A stretch of 64,000 nucleotides of DNA. Source: Bacillota bacterium. Lineage in GTDB: Bacteria; Bacillota; Clostridia; Acetivibrionales; JAEZXR01. The notes beneath the pieces are model-generated. The model had not been told where the DNA came from. It searched no databases and worked only from the letters and a program-made list of their open reading frames with translations. Position 1 is the stretch's first letter. Each line of letters begins with the position of its first letter. Where the stretch lies: the NCBI GenBank assembly GCA_023419605.1, contig JAEZXR010000127.1, positions 137,478 to 201,477 on the forward strand. The letters are read 5' to 3'. Both the position numbers and the translations under genes were made by a program. Shown here one piece after another: positions 17,879-26,589 of the stretch.

Positions 17879-18157
17879 CGTTGAAAATGGATTTAGATTT
17901 CCTTATATCTGAAATGCCCGTCCGTTGTAAAACTTGAAATTGAGGAAAAAACAGGTGGCTGCGCGCAGTAAAAGTATAATTTCCTATACATTAGCAGTTT
18001 ACAAAATGCATATTCAAATTTTTAAACACTCATAATAAGGATAGCGAACTTTGCGAGTGCTTTTGAAGCAGTCATAAGGATATCACAAGGTACAGGTGAT
18101 TGCAGAGCTTTTGAAAATAAAGTTCGATAATGACTACACACTTACGGAGGTGATGCT

Positions 18158-18616
18158 ATGGACGATAAAAACCACGAAAATGCCGAAATGAATCAGGAAG
18201 AGCAGGAGCGGCAAAATATAGAAAACCGGCAGCATTTTGAGAGTGCTTCCCAGGGCGAAGAACAGGAAAATAGTACAAAGGAAGCCACGAACGATGGAAG
18301 CAGGGATTTTATACACATGCACATGAGAGAAAATAACCCTGGCTTGTTCTCCCATAAAAATAACGGAACTGCAAGTGCAGCGGCGGTAATTTCCCGAAGC
18401 CATAGAATATTCCTGGTATTAAGCTGGGTCAGCGCAGCATTTACTGCCTTTGTTTCTGCTTACTTTGCGATACCGGGAATTCTTTTCGGGGCATTGGCCA
18501 ACAGAATTTCCAGGGGCAGCGGCAATGCCGCCATTATAACCAATATCGTTCTTGCAGTTGTGAACCTTTTGTTCGGACTTTTTCTCGTTTATGTCCTACG
18601 AAGGGTATTTGTATAG
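18158..18616 (+). CDS. small membrane protein of unknown function
   Basis: 152 residues. The first 70 are very polar and rich in Glu, Gln and Asn (e.g. NQEEQERQNIENRQ). Two hydrophobic segments follow (about 86-108 and 127-148) joined by GALANRISRGSGNAAI, a motif common in small DUF4190-like membrane proteins. An excellent GGAGGTGAT ribosome binding site precedes the ATG, which makes it a real gene. No enzyme motif is visible and I do not assign a function. Confidence 0.72.
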   Translation: MDDKNHENAEMNQEEQERQNIENRQHFESASQGEEQENSTKEATNDGSRDFIHMHMRENNPGLFSHKNNGTASAAAVISRSHRIFLVLSWVSAAFTAFVSAYFAIPGILFGALANRISRGSGNAAIITNIVLAVVNLLFGLFLVYVLRRVFV

Positions 18617-18689
18617 ATCAAGGGAGAGAGAAAATATTACTTCATATTTTTTGCAGCCCGGCATTGTCTCAATGGCCACCGAACCACAC

Positions 18690-18734
18690 TCCGCATCCAA
18701 CTGCCCAACTACCGGTTGTTTGGATGCTACGCGG
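18690..18734. other. imperfect hairpin in a gene-free stretch
   Basis: TCCGC and ATCCAA (18690-18700) can pair with TTGGAT and GCGGA (18720-18734), with a 5-nt bulge. There is no T-tract. It is the only structure seen in the 250-nt gap between the small membrane protein and the VanW gene. Confidence 0.3.
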
Positions 18735-18870
18735 AAGTCAATGTGTAAAAAGTGCGTCGCCCGAGAAGGGGCAGCAAAATGCTGGTTGAAGTTATATTTT
18801 CACTGACCTTAAGTAATAGTATGGCCAGGGGATGTAACTTTTATTAATACGAAAGGAAAGGAGTGATACG

Positions 18871-19764
18871 ATGAGAAAGGTAATAAGCTTAGGCAGCGGA
18901 ATCATTTTTTGTTTACTGGTGTTTACTTCCTGCAGCTCCTCACAGAAGGCTCCTGCGCCAAAACCCATAGAACAGCCCATGCCGGTAGCACCCCCACAGG
19001 TAGAGGAGAAAAAGGTGAAAAACAATGTCCGGCTGGAAAAGACAGAGGTGGGAGGACTCACTGAAGCACAACTCGTTTCTCAAATACAGGGCATGGCACG
19101 GGAAATTGATAAAGAAGCGGTAGAGCCAAAAGTGGATGAAAAGCAGTGGACCGTAACAGGAACAACCGGTACCGGCAAAAAGGTGGATGTTGATACCACC
19201 AAGCAGGCTGTAATGAATGCAAAAGAAGGTGAAACGGTAAAACTGACCGTTAAGGAAATAAAGCCCGAGACAACAGTAGAGCAGGTAAAGGCAAATATCG
19301 TTGAAATTGGAAGTTATACTACCGCTATTCTTGACAAGGATCCGGACAGGGTGAAAAATATTCAACTGGCGTCCGAAAAGATGAATATGAAAAAAATCGG
19401 ACCGGGAGAGGTTTTTTCATTTAACGCGGTTATAGGGCAAAGAACGGAAGCCAAGGGCTACGAGGAAGCTCCCATAATCAAGCAAACCAAAGACGGGCCT
19501 AAAAAAGAGGAAGATACGGGGGGAGGCGTATGCCAGCTTTCCACAACCCTCTATAACGCAGCCCAAAAGGCCGGATTGGAAATCGTGGAAAGGCATTTGC
19601 ATTCCAAGGATGTCGGGTATGTGCCCAAGGGACAGGATGCTACGGTTTCCTACGGAACCACGGATTTCAAGTTTAAAAACAACAGGAGCAATACCATTAT
19701 GACAAGGACATATATGGATAAGAATAATACACTAACCGTTAAAATATTTGAGAACCGAAATTAG
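18871..19764 (+). CDS. VanW family lipoprotein
   Basis: 297 residues. The lipoprotein signal is IIFCLLVFTSCSSS with the lipobox Cys at about 21, then a Pro-rich linker. About residues 55-135 form a small alpha/beta domain. The C-terminal 160 residues match VanW: FSFNAVIGQRTEAKGYEEAP, the hallmark GGGVCQLSTTLYNAA and HSKDVGYVPKGQDATVSYG. VanW proteins are found with glycopeptide-resistance genes and more widely in Clostridia as cell-surface proteins, but their activity is unknown. It is anchored outside the membrane and probably acts near peptidoglycan. AAGGAG lies upstream; no vancomycin-resistance genes are nearby. Confidence 0.88.
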   Translation: MRKVISLGSGIIFCLLVFTSCSSSQKAPAPKPIEQPMPVAPPQVEEKKVKNNVRLEKTEVGGLTEAQLVSQIQGMAREIDKEAVEPKVDEKQWTVTGTTGTGKKVDVDTTKQAVMNAKEGETVKLTVKEIKPETTVEQVKANIVEIGSYTTAILDKDPDRVKNIQLASEKMNMKKIGPGEVFSFNAVIGQRTEAKGYEEAPIIKQTKDGPKKEEDTGGGVCQLSTTLYNAAQKAGLEIVERHLHSKDVGYVPKGQDATVSYGTTDFKFKNNRSNTIMTRTYMDKNNTLTVKIFENRN

Positions 19765-19820
19765 GCAATATGTAAAAATAAAGCTTTATTGATAATTTGT
19801 TATTGGCTTGTGAAAGTTTT

Positions 19821-19922
19821 TGATATAATATAGTTATTGGAGTAATGGACGATCGGTACTCTTTGAAATAACGGACGAAACAGTAAACCTGTTTGTACTG
19901 ACGGTACAAACAGGTTTACTGT
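19821..19922 (+). promoter_or_regulatory. extended -10 promoter and 5' leader hairpin ahead of the HPr-like gene
   Basis: TGATATAAT (19821-19829) is an extended -10 element with no good -35. About 50 nt later a 19-bp perfect stem (19880-19898 with 19904-19922) with a TGACG loop occurs. No T-run follows, so it is not a normal terminator. It may stabilise the transcript or be a protein-binding operator. Confidence 0.55.
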
Positions 19923-19980
19923 GACATAAATGTATTTACGGGGGATATTGTATCAATACACTGAGGAGGGTTTCTTAACC

Positions 19981-20250
19981 ATGGTGAGAAAAGAAATTAC
20001 AATTATGAATGAATTGGGACTGGAATCTAAAACTGCAGCCATGTTAATTCAGAAAGCATCCAACTATAAATCCAGCGTTTGGATTGAAAAAGGAGACCGG
20101 AAAGCAAATGCCAAGAGCCTTTTGGGCATTCTGTCCCTGGGGATCGCCAGCGGGACAAAGGTTGCGCTTATTCTGGAAGGGGAAGATGAAGAGAAGGCTG
20201 CCAATGAATTGGAAGAATACGCAAAGGCTGGGTTCGGTGAAAGTGTCTGA
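19981..20250 (+). CDS. HPr-like (Crh-like) regulatory protein without the phosphorylatable histidine
   Basis: 89 residues from ATG 19981, with GAGGAGGG 10 nt upstream; this start gives the exact HPr length and register. The HPr active site GIHARPA is here GLESKTA, so His15 is Glu15 and Arg17 is Lys17. Ser46 is kept in the canonical context AKSLLGILSLGIA. It therefore cannot carry the PTS phosphate from enzyme I, but could be phosphorylated on Ser46 by HPr kinase and act with CcpA, as B. subtilis Crh does (Gln15 there). It lies 14 bp before uvrC, so co-transcription is likely. The regulatory role is inferred. Confidence 0.87.
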   Translation: MVRKEITIMNELGLESKTAAMLIQKASNYKSSVWIEKGDRKANAKSLLGILSLGIASGTKVALILEGEDEEKAANELEEYAKAGFGESV

Positions 20251-20264
20251 GGTGAAGGTGTATC

Positions 20265-22112
20265 GTGTTTGATATTCAGGAAGAACTAAAAAAACTGCCC
20301 GATAAGCCGGGCGTTTATATTATGAAGGATGAAGAGGGTAATATCATCTATATAGGCAAAGCCGTTGTTCTGAAAAACAGGGTACGGCAATATTTCCAAG
20401 CCTCCGCCAATCATAGTCCCAAAGTAGTGGCAATGGTAGCAAGAATTAAGGAGTTTGAATATATTGTAACAGACTCTGAACTGGAAGCGCTTATACTTGA
20501 ATGTAACCTTATAAAGAAGCATAAACCCAAGTTCAACATTCTGCTCAAGGATGATAAGCATTATCCTTATATCAAGGTTACAATGAATGAGGACTATCCG
20601 AGAGTCTTGATGACAAGAAGATTGGAGAAGGATGGAGCAAAGTATTTCGGCCCCTATTCAAATGCCTTTGCAGTAAAGGAGACCATTGACCTTATCAAAA
20701 AGCTTTTTCCCATTAAGACTTGTAACAAGGTATTCCCACGGGATATAGGAAAGGAAAGGCCCTGCTTGAATTTTCATATCTATCAATGCCTCGGTCCCTG
20801 CCGCGGGGATGTAAACAAGGAAGAGTACCGGGCGCTGATGAAGGACATTTGTAATTTCCTTGCAGGAAAACAGGATGAAGTGGTAGCCCGGCTGGAGGAG
20901 CAGATGAAAAGCGCTGCCGAAGGTATGGAATTTGAAAAGGCTGCCAGCATTCGGGACAAAATAAAAAGCATAAAACATATAGCAGAGAGGCAAAAGGTAT
21001 TGTCTACCGCGATGGAAGACCAGGACATCATCGCTTTTGCCAAGGGGCAGACGGATTCTTGCATACAGGTGTTCTTTGTAAGGGGTGGAAAGCTCATCGG
21101 CAGAGAGCATTTTATATTTGAAGGAGTTGGGGATGTAGACGACAGAGAGCTGATGTCTTCCTTTGTAAAGCAGTTTTACAGTTCCACGGCGTATGTACCT
21201 AATGAAATCCTGCTGCAGGAAGACATTGATGAATTGAATATCATCGAAAGCTGGCTGAGTGGAAAGAGAGCTTCAAAAGTTCATATAAAGGTTCCCAGAA
21301 GAGGGGAAAAGCATCAGTTGATTGAAATGGTTTCTCAAAATGCTTTGATCGCCTTAAACCAGTTTAAAGACCGAATGAGGAAGGAAGAACTTACTTCCAA
21401 TGAAGGGCTGCGGGGAATGACCGAACTGCTGGGCCTGGAAGAAATTCCTGGAAGAATTGAGGCCTATGACATATCCAATACCGGTTCCAGCGAAATCGTA
21501 GCCTCCATGGTCGTGTTTGAAAACGGCAAAGCGGCCAACAAGGAGTACCGGCGGTTTAAAATCAAGTCGCTGGATTCCCAGAATGACTATGCCAGTATGC
21601 AGGAGGTTATTTTCAGAAGGTTCAAACATGCCGAAAGGGAGATGAAGGACGAAAGCATAGAGGAAGGAAAATTCACCCGCATGCCGGATATACTTTTGAT
21701 CGATGGCGGGTTAGGACATGTGAATGCCGTTCTGGATGTACTGAAGGAACTCGGAGTGGTCCTCCCGGTTTTCGGTATGGTTAAAAATGATCAGCACCGT
21801 ACCCGGGGCTTGATATCAAGGGAGGAAGAGTTTGATCTGGCAAACAATCTGCCGGTACTTCGCTTTGTTACCTCCATCCAGGATGAGGCGCACCGGTTTG
21901 CGGTTGAATATAACAGGTCCTTAAGAAAGAAAAGATATGTGAAATCAGCACTGGATGAGATCGAAGGGATAGGCCCCAAGCGGAAGAAGGCGTTGATCCG
22001 GCATTTTGGCTCCATGACAAAAATAAAGACTGCTGAGATTGAGGAATTGATGCAGGTGGAAGGAATCAGCAGAGCGGTTGCGGAGAAAATCCATGACCAT
22101 TTTGGCGGATGA
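20265..22112 (+). CDS. uvrC: UvrABC excinuclease subunit C
   Basis: 615 residues, the usual length, starting with GTG. The GIY-YIG endonuclease domain is at the N-terminus (GVYIMKDEEGNIIYIGKA, about 17-34). Next come the UVR motif (about 205-235, FEKAASIRDKIKSI), the RNase H-like C-terminal nuclease (AYDISNTGS, LLIDGGLGHV) and terminal helix-hairpin-helix motifs (IEGIGPKRKKALIRHFGS). With UvrA/UvrB it makes the dual incisions in nucleotide excision repair. It is probably co-transcribed with the HPr-like gene and followed by a phosphoesterase gene. Confidence 0.98.
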   Translation: MFDIQEELKKLPDKPGVYIMKDEEGNIIYIGKAVVLKNRVRQYFQASANHSPKVVAMVARIKEFEYIVTDSELEALILECNLIKKHKPKFNILLKDDKHYPYIKVTMNEDYPRVLMTRRLEKDGAKYFGPYSNAFAVKETIDLIKKLFPIKTCNKVFPRDIGKERPCLNFHIYQCLGPCRGDVNKEEYRALMKDICNFLAGKQDEVVARLEEQMKSAAEGMEFEKAASIRDKIKSIKHIAERQKVLSTAMEDQDIIAFAKGQTDSCIQVFFVRGGKLIGREHFIFEGVGDVDDRELMSSFVKQFYSSTAYVPNEILLQEDIDELNIIESWLSGKRASKVHIKVPRRGEKHQLIEMVSQNALIALNQFKDRMRKEELTSNEGLRGMTELLGLEEIPGRIEAYDISNTGSSEIVASMVVFENGKAANKEYRRFKIKSLDSQNDYASMQEVIFRRFKHAEREMKDESIEEGKFTRMPDILLIDGGLGHVNAVLDVLKELGVVLPVFGMVKNDQHRTRGLISREEEFDLANNLPVLRFVTSIQDEAHRFAVEYNRSLRKKRYVKSALDEIEGIGPKRKKALIRHFGSMTKIKTAEIEELMQVEGISRAVAEKIHDHFGG

Positions 22113-22147
22113 TATGTAGGTAAGGCACAACACAAAGGAGAAGAAGT

Positions 22148-22849
22148 ATGGCAATCTATGCAATATCCGATCTTCATCTGGCACTGAGCGTTAACAAGCC
22201 CATGGATGTATTCGGTGACAGGTGGGCGAATTATATGGAGAAGTTAAAAAGTGCATGGGAAGAAACCGTGTCTTCCGGAGATACTGTAATTGTCCCGGGA
22301 GACATATCCTGGGCTACATATCTGGAAGAAGCATGGGAGGATTTTAAGTACATAGAGGACTTACCCGGAAGGAAAATTATTTCCAAAGGAAATCACGACT
22401 ATTGGTGGACGACCAGTAGCAAGCTGGAAAAGTTCAAGAGGGGAAATAATTTCGGTACTATTGATTTCATGCATAATAACAGTTTTAAAATGGAGAATAT
22501 TATACTATGCGGAACCCGGGGATGGAAGTGCCCGGGAGATGCGGATTTTAACGAAGAGGATCAAAAAATCTTCAATCGGGAACTGCAAAGGCTTGAACTG
22601 TCCTTGAAAAGTGCTCCGAAGGAGGAGAAGGCAGAACTCCTTGTAGCACTGCACTATCCGCCTTTTAACTCCCAGAAACAGCCTTCCCCCTTTGTGGATA
22701 TTATGAAGAAATACGGTGTAAAAAACTGCATATACGGGCATCTGCACAGCCATGGATTTAAATCCGCAGTCCAGGGTGAAGTGGAAGGAATCAGCTTTCA
22801 GCTGGTATCCGCAGACTATTTGGACTTCCGCCCTTTGAAACTTTTTTAG
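22148..22849 (+). CDS. calcineurin-like metallophosphoesterase
   Basis: 233 residues with all metallophosphoesterase motifs in order: ISDLHL (Asp8, His10), VPGDISW, GNHDYWW, VALHYPPF and YGHLHSHG. These coordinate two metal ions in the cytoplasm. The substrate is unknown; related clostridial proteins are annotated only as phosphohydrolases. AAAGGAG precedes the ATG. It probably ends the HPr-like/uvrC transcription unit, as a new promoter for tig follows. Confidence 0.88.
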   Translation: MAIYAISDLHLALSVNKPMDVFGDRWANYMEKLKSAWEETVSSGDTVIVPGDISWATYLEEAWEDFKYIEDLPGRKIISKGNHDYWWTTSSKLEKFKRGNNFGTIDFMHNNSFKMENIILCGTRGWKCPGDADFNEEDQKIFNRELQRLELSLKSAPKEEKAELLVALHYPPFNSQKQPSPFVDIMKKYGVKNCIYGHLHSHGFKSAVQGEVEGISFQLVSADYLDFRPLKLF

Positions 22850-22886
22850 AAAAATGTAAAAAAATACTTTTCTCTATTCCCCGATA

Positions 22887-22915
22887 TTGATTTTACATAT
22901 TGAAAAGTATATAAT
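22887..22915 (+). promoter_or_regulatory. promoter of tig
   Basis: TTGATT (22887-22892), a 17-bp spacer and TATAAT (22910-22915). A second overlapping TATAAT lies at 22915-22920. The leader is about 75 nt before GGAGGAAA and the ATG at 22999. Confidence 0.8.
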
Positions 22916-22998
22916 ATAATGGTTAAATTGGTACCCACAGGGTGCGGACTATTTTAGAGACACATTATATATTCATATAGTAGGAGGAAATTCATTCA

Positions 22999-24285
22999 AT
23001 GAACGTTAAACTTGAAAAACTTGAAAAAAACGTTGTGCAACTCGAGATAGAGGTAGATGCAACAAGATTTGAACAAGGGATGCAGAAAGCATTTGCTAAA
23101 AATGCCGGAAGATTCAACATACCTGGATTTAGAAAGGGTAAAGCTCCCAGAAAAATGGTGGAAAGATATTATGGAGAGCAGGTCCTTTATGAAGATGCCA
23201 TCAATGAAATTTGCCCGGAAACCTATGATGAAGCAGTAGCTCAAAACGATCTTCATCCGGTGGAAAGGCCTGAAATTGATATAAAGCAGATTGGAAGCGG
23301 ACAAAACTTTATATTTACAGCAAAGGTTACTTTAAAGCCTGAAGTGGAACTTGGCCAATATAAGGGGATAGAAGTCAGCAAAAAGGAAGTTAGCGTATCC
23401 GATGAAGATGTCCAGAAGGAACTCGAAAAGGTAGCTGAAAGAAATTCCAGACTGATCACAGTGGAAGACAGGCCTGTTCAATCCGGAGATACAGCGGTGA
23501 TTGATTTTGAAGGCTTTGTTGACGGTGTTGCTTTCGAAGGCGGAAAAGGTGAAAACTATAACCTGGTTATCGGTTCCGGCCAATTTATCCCTGGATTCGA
23601 AGATCAGTTGATCGGAGTAGAATCCGGTGCGGAAACGGAAGTGAATGTTACATTCCCGGAAGATTACCATCAGAAGGAATTGGCAGGAAAGCCGACACTC
23701 TTTAAAGTGAAGGTAAACGAAATCAAGGTGAAGGAACTGCCGGCCATTGATGATGAATTCGCAAAGGATGTAAGCGAGTTTGATACATTGGAAGCCTATA
23801 AGGAAGACCTGAAGAAGAAGCTGCTGGAAACTGCGGAGCACCAGGCAGAACATGAAACGGAAGATGCAGTTGTAAACAAAGCGGTTGAGAACGCTACCAT
23901 TGATATACCGAAGGTTATGATTGAAAACCGTATCGATTCTCTCGTTCGTGACTTCGAATACAGATTGCGTTATCAGGGCTTGGAAATGAACAAATACCTT
24001 GAAATCCTGGGAACAACCATGGAAGCTTTCAGAGAGCAGTTTGCATCAAGAGCTGAAAATGATGTGAAAACGCAGCTGGTTATTGAAAAAATCGGTGAAG
24101 TGGAAAGTATAGCTTCCACCGAAGAAGAATTCAATGAAGAAGTGAAAAAGCTTGCAGAAAATTATAAGCAGAACGAAGAAGATTTTAAGAAACATTTAAG
24201 AGAAGACGATATAGAATATATAAAAGGAAATATTGTAATTAAGAAGACAGTAGATTTCCTCATAGAAAATGCAAAAATAGCGTAG
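22999..24285 (+). CDS. tig: trigger factor, ribosome-associated chaperone and peptidyl-prolyl isomerase
   Basis: 428 residues. The ribosome-docking signature is GFRKGKAPRKMVERYYG (about 41-57, equivalent to the GFRxGKxP motif). The FKBP-type PPIase domain lies at about 150-245 (VIDFEGFVDGVAFEGGKG, LVIGSGQFIPGFEDQLIG), and the helical C-terminal chaperone domain covers the rest. It binds nascent chains at the ribosomal exit tunnel. It leads the tig-clpP-clpX-lonB block, the standard order in Firmicutes. Confidence 0.98.
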   Translation: MNVKLEKLEKNVVQLEIEVDATRFEQGMQKAFAKNAGRFNIPGFRKGKAPRKMVERYYGEQVLYEDAINEICPETYDEAVAQNDLHPVERPEIDIKQIGSGQNFIFTAKVTLKPEVELGQYKGIEVSKKEVSVSDEDVQKELEKVAERNSRLITVEDRPVQSGDTAVIDFEGFVDGVAFEGGKGENYNLVIGSGQFIPGFEDQLIGVESGAETEVNVTFPEDYHQKELAGKPTLFKVKVNEIKVKELPAIDDEFAKDVSEFDTLEAYKEDLKKKLLETAEHQAEHETEDAVVNKAVENATIDIPKVMIENRIDSLVRDFEYRLRYQGLEMNKYLEILGTTMEAFREQFASRAENDVKTQLVIEKIGEVESIASTEEEFNEEVKKLAENYKQNEEDFKKHLREDDIEYIKGNIVIKKTVDFLIENAKIA

Positions 24286-24412
24286 TCAAGTTTAATTTGA
24301 TCATAGATTGGGAAACAATATAGAAGCGGAGAATAGAAACGGGAATCACGGCATGCGCTGGCATTCTCCAAGTTCTATTCTCTGACATCTGGTTTTAGAG
24401 GAGGCGAATGTT

Positions 24413-24997
24413 ATGAGTCTTGTCCCAATAGTTGTAGAACAAACAAATCGTGGTGAAAGGTCCTATGATATTTATTCAAGGCTGCTGAAAGACAGAATTA
24501 TTATGCTGAGTGATGAAGTGAATGATGTTACGGCAAGCCTGGTTGTATCGCAGATGTTGTTCCTGGAGGCTGAAGATCCCGATAAGGATATACAATTGTA
24601 TATTAATAGTCCGGGAGGTTCCGTTACCTCAGGATTTGCCATTTTTGATACCATGCAGTATGTAAAATGTGATGTTTCCACCATATGTATCGGTATGGCC
24701 GCCAGTATGGGAGCTTTTCTTTTGGCAGCAGGTGCAAAGGGAAAGAGATTTGCCCTTCCAAACAGTGAAATCATGATTCACCAGCCTTTGGGAGGAGCCC
24801 GCGGTCAGGCTACAGATATCAAAATTCATGCAGAGCAGATTTTGAAAATCAAACATAAATTGAATACAATTTTGAGCGAACGAACAGGCCAGCCGCTGGA
24901 AAAAATTGAGAAGGATACCGAAAGAGATTTCTTTATGTCTGCAGATGAAGCAAAAGCATACGGCCTAGTGGATGAAGTAATGGTTAGAAAAAAATAA
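24413..24997 (+). CDS. clpP: ATP-dependent Clp protease proteolytic subunit
   Basis: 194 residues. The catalytic triad is Ser98 (GMAASMGAFLL), His123 (IMIHQPLGG) and Asp172, at the normal spacing. ClpP forms a tetradecameric barrel fed by ClpX or ClpA/C-type unfoldases. GAGGAGG lies before the ATG, and clpX follows after 13 bp. The 127-nt gap from tig contains a 10-bp inverted repeat (24329-24338 with 24373-24382) that may reduce read-through. Confidence 0.98.
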   Translation: MSLVPIVVEQTNRGERSYDIYSRLLKDRIIMLSDEVNDVTASLVVSQMLFLEAEDPDKDIQLYINSPGGSVTSGFAIFDTMQYVKCDVSTICIGMAASMGAFLLAAGAKGKRFALPNSEIMIHQPLGGARGQATDIKIHAEQILKIKHKLNTILSERTGQPLEKIEKDTERDFFMSADEAKAYGLVDEVMVRKK

Positions 24998-25010
24998 ATG
25001 AGGTGGAAAT

Positions 25011-26306
25011 ATGTCCAGGTATGACGATAAGAAGCAGTTAAAATGCTCTTTCTGCGGCAAGACACAGGAACAGGTCAAAAGACTGGTCGCGGGTCCTGGC
25101 GTGTATATTTGTGATGAGTGCATCGAGTTATGTTCCGAAATCATCGAGGAAGAATTCGAAGAAGCAAAAGTAGATGCGGAACTGAACGATATACCCAAAC
25201 CAAAGGAAATTAGAGAGATTCTTGACCAGTATGTTATTGGACAGGAAGCAGCAAAGAAGTCCCTGGCCGTGGCTGTTTACAACCACTATAAGAGAATTAA
25301 TGCCGAGGTGAAAACCGGGGAGGTCGAGCTCCAAAAAAGCAATATCCTGATGCTGGGACCTACAGGTTCCGGTAAAACCCTTCTGGCCCAGACGCTGGCA
25401 AAGATACTGAATGTGCCTTTTGCCATTGCCGATGCGACTTCTCTAACAGAAGCGGGTTATGTAGGTGAGGACGTTGAAAACATACTTTTGAAGCTTATAC
25501 AGGCAGCGGATTACGACATAGAAAAAGCGGAAAAAGGTATTATATATATCGACGAGATCGACAAAATAGCAAGAAAATCTGAAAATCCTTCCATCACAAG
25601 AGATGTAAGCGGCGAAGGTGTTCAACAGGCACTGCTGAAGATCTTGGAAGGTACGGTTGCTTCGGTACCGCCTCAGGGGGGAAGAAAGCATCCCCATCAG
25701 GAATTTATTCAGATTGATACGACCAATATCCTGTTCATATGCGGTGGTGCATTTGACGGGATAGAGAAGATCATACAGAATAGAACCGGAAAGAAATCCC
25801 TTGGATTTGGTGCAAAGATCGAAAGTGTAAAGGAAAAGGATACGGGAGAGATATTAAAGAATATCCTGCCCCAGGATCTTTTGAAGTTCGGGTTGATTCC
25901 GGAATTCGTAGGCAGGCTCCCTATTTTGGTTACACTGCAGTCTCTGGACCGTAAAGCTCTGATGCAGATATTGACAGAGCCTAAAAACGCGCTGGTAAAA
26001 CAGTATCAAAAGCTATTTGAAATGGACGATGTACTCCTTGATTTCGAACAGGAGGCACTGGAGGCTGTTGCTGACAAAGCCATTGAAAGAAATACGGGAG
26101 CCAGGGGGTTACGGGCCATACTGGAAGAAATCATGCTGGAGGTCATGTATGATATTCCTTCTTCTGTCAATGTGGAGAAGTGCGTTATCAGTAAAAGTAC
26201 GGTGGATACCAAAGAGCCGCCCCAGATGATTATCAACGAGAACAAAAAGCCTCTGAAAAAGGCGACCAACAGGAAGTCCAGAGTAAAACGTGAATCGGTT
26301 TCTTAA
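25011..26306 (+). CDS. clpX: ATP-dependent Clp protease ATP-binding subunit ClpX
   Basis: 431 residues. The N-terminal zinc-binding domain has C12, C15, C34 and C37. The AAA+ module contains GPTGSGKT (Walker A), the Walker B stretch IIYIDEIDKI and the sensor region NRTGKKSLGFGA; ILEGTVASVPPQGGRKHP carries a pore-loop region. It unfolds tagged substrates, including proteins carrying the tmRNA tag, into ClpP. A long palindromic terminator follows. Confidence 0.98.
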   Translation: MSRYDDKKQLKCSFCGKTQEQVKRLVAGPGVYICDECIELCSEIIEEEFEEAKVDAELNDIPKPKEIREILDQYVIGQEAAKKSLAVAVYNHYKRINAEVKTGEVELQKSNILMLGPTGSGKTLLAQTLAKILNVPFAIADATSLTEAGYVGEDVENILLKLIQAADYDIEKAEKGIIYIDEIDKIARKSENPSITRDVSGEGVQQALLKILEGTVASVPPQGGRKHPHQEFIQIDTTNILFICGGAFDGIEKIIQNRTGKKSLGFGAKIESVKEKDTGEILKNILPQDLLKFGLIPEFVGRLPILVTLQSLDRKALMQILTEPKNALVKQYQKLFEMDDVLLDFEQEALEAVADKAIERNTGARGLRAILEEIMLEVMYDIPSSVNVEKCVISKSTVDTKEPPQMIINENKKPLKKATNRKSRVKRESVS

Positions 26307-26315
26307 GGCAAAGTA

Positions 26316-26378
26316 AAAGTAAATAACATAAAAAATCTACGTTCGATCGAACGTAGATTTTTTATGTTATTTACTTTT
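26316..26378. terminator. long near-perfect palindromic terminator after clpX
   Basis: About 31-bp arms centred on TTCGATCGAA (26342-26351), with A-runs on the left and T-runs on the right, so termination is possible in both directions. It separates clpX from lonB. Confidence 0.88.
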
Positions 26379-26589
26379 TTCTTTTTACCGTATATCGGGA
26401 TAAAATCTTGTTCTAGGTAAATAATATATTTGAAATTATTTACGATTTACAGGAGGATCGGAGAAATACAGGCATTTTTTTGCGCGGGCTGCTCGCAATT
26501 TATAGACTGCCTTTTTCTTAGAACTCCTGCATACCATGGGAATATTTCCCGGAATAGCCTGCAGGCAACAGGATAGGGAGGAAAACATT

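Noticed and set aside
18871..19764. VanW gene as evidence for a vancomycin-resistance cluster
   Set aside because: No vanA/B, vanH, vanX, vanR or vanS genes are nearby; VanW-family lipoproteins are common in Clostridia without resistance.
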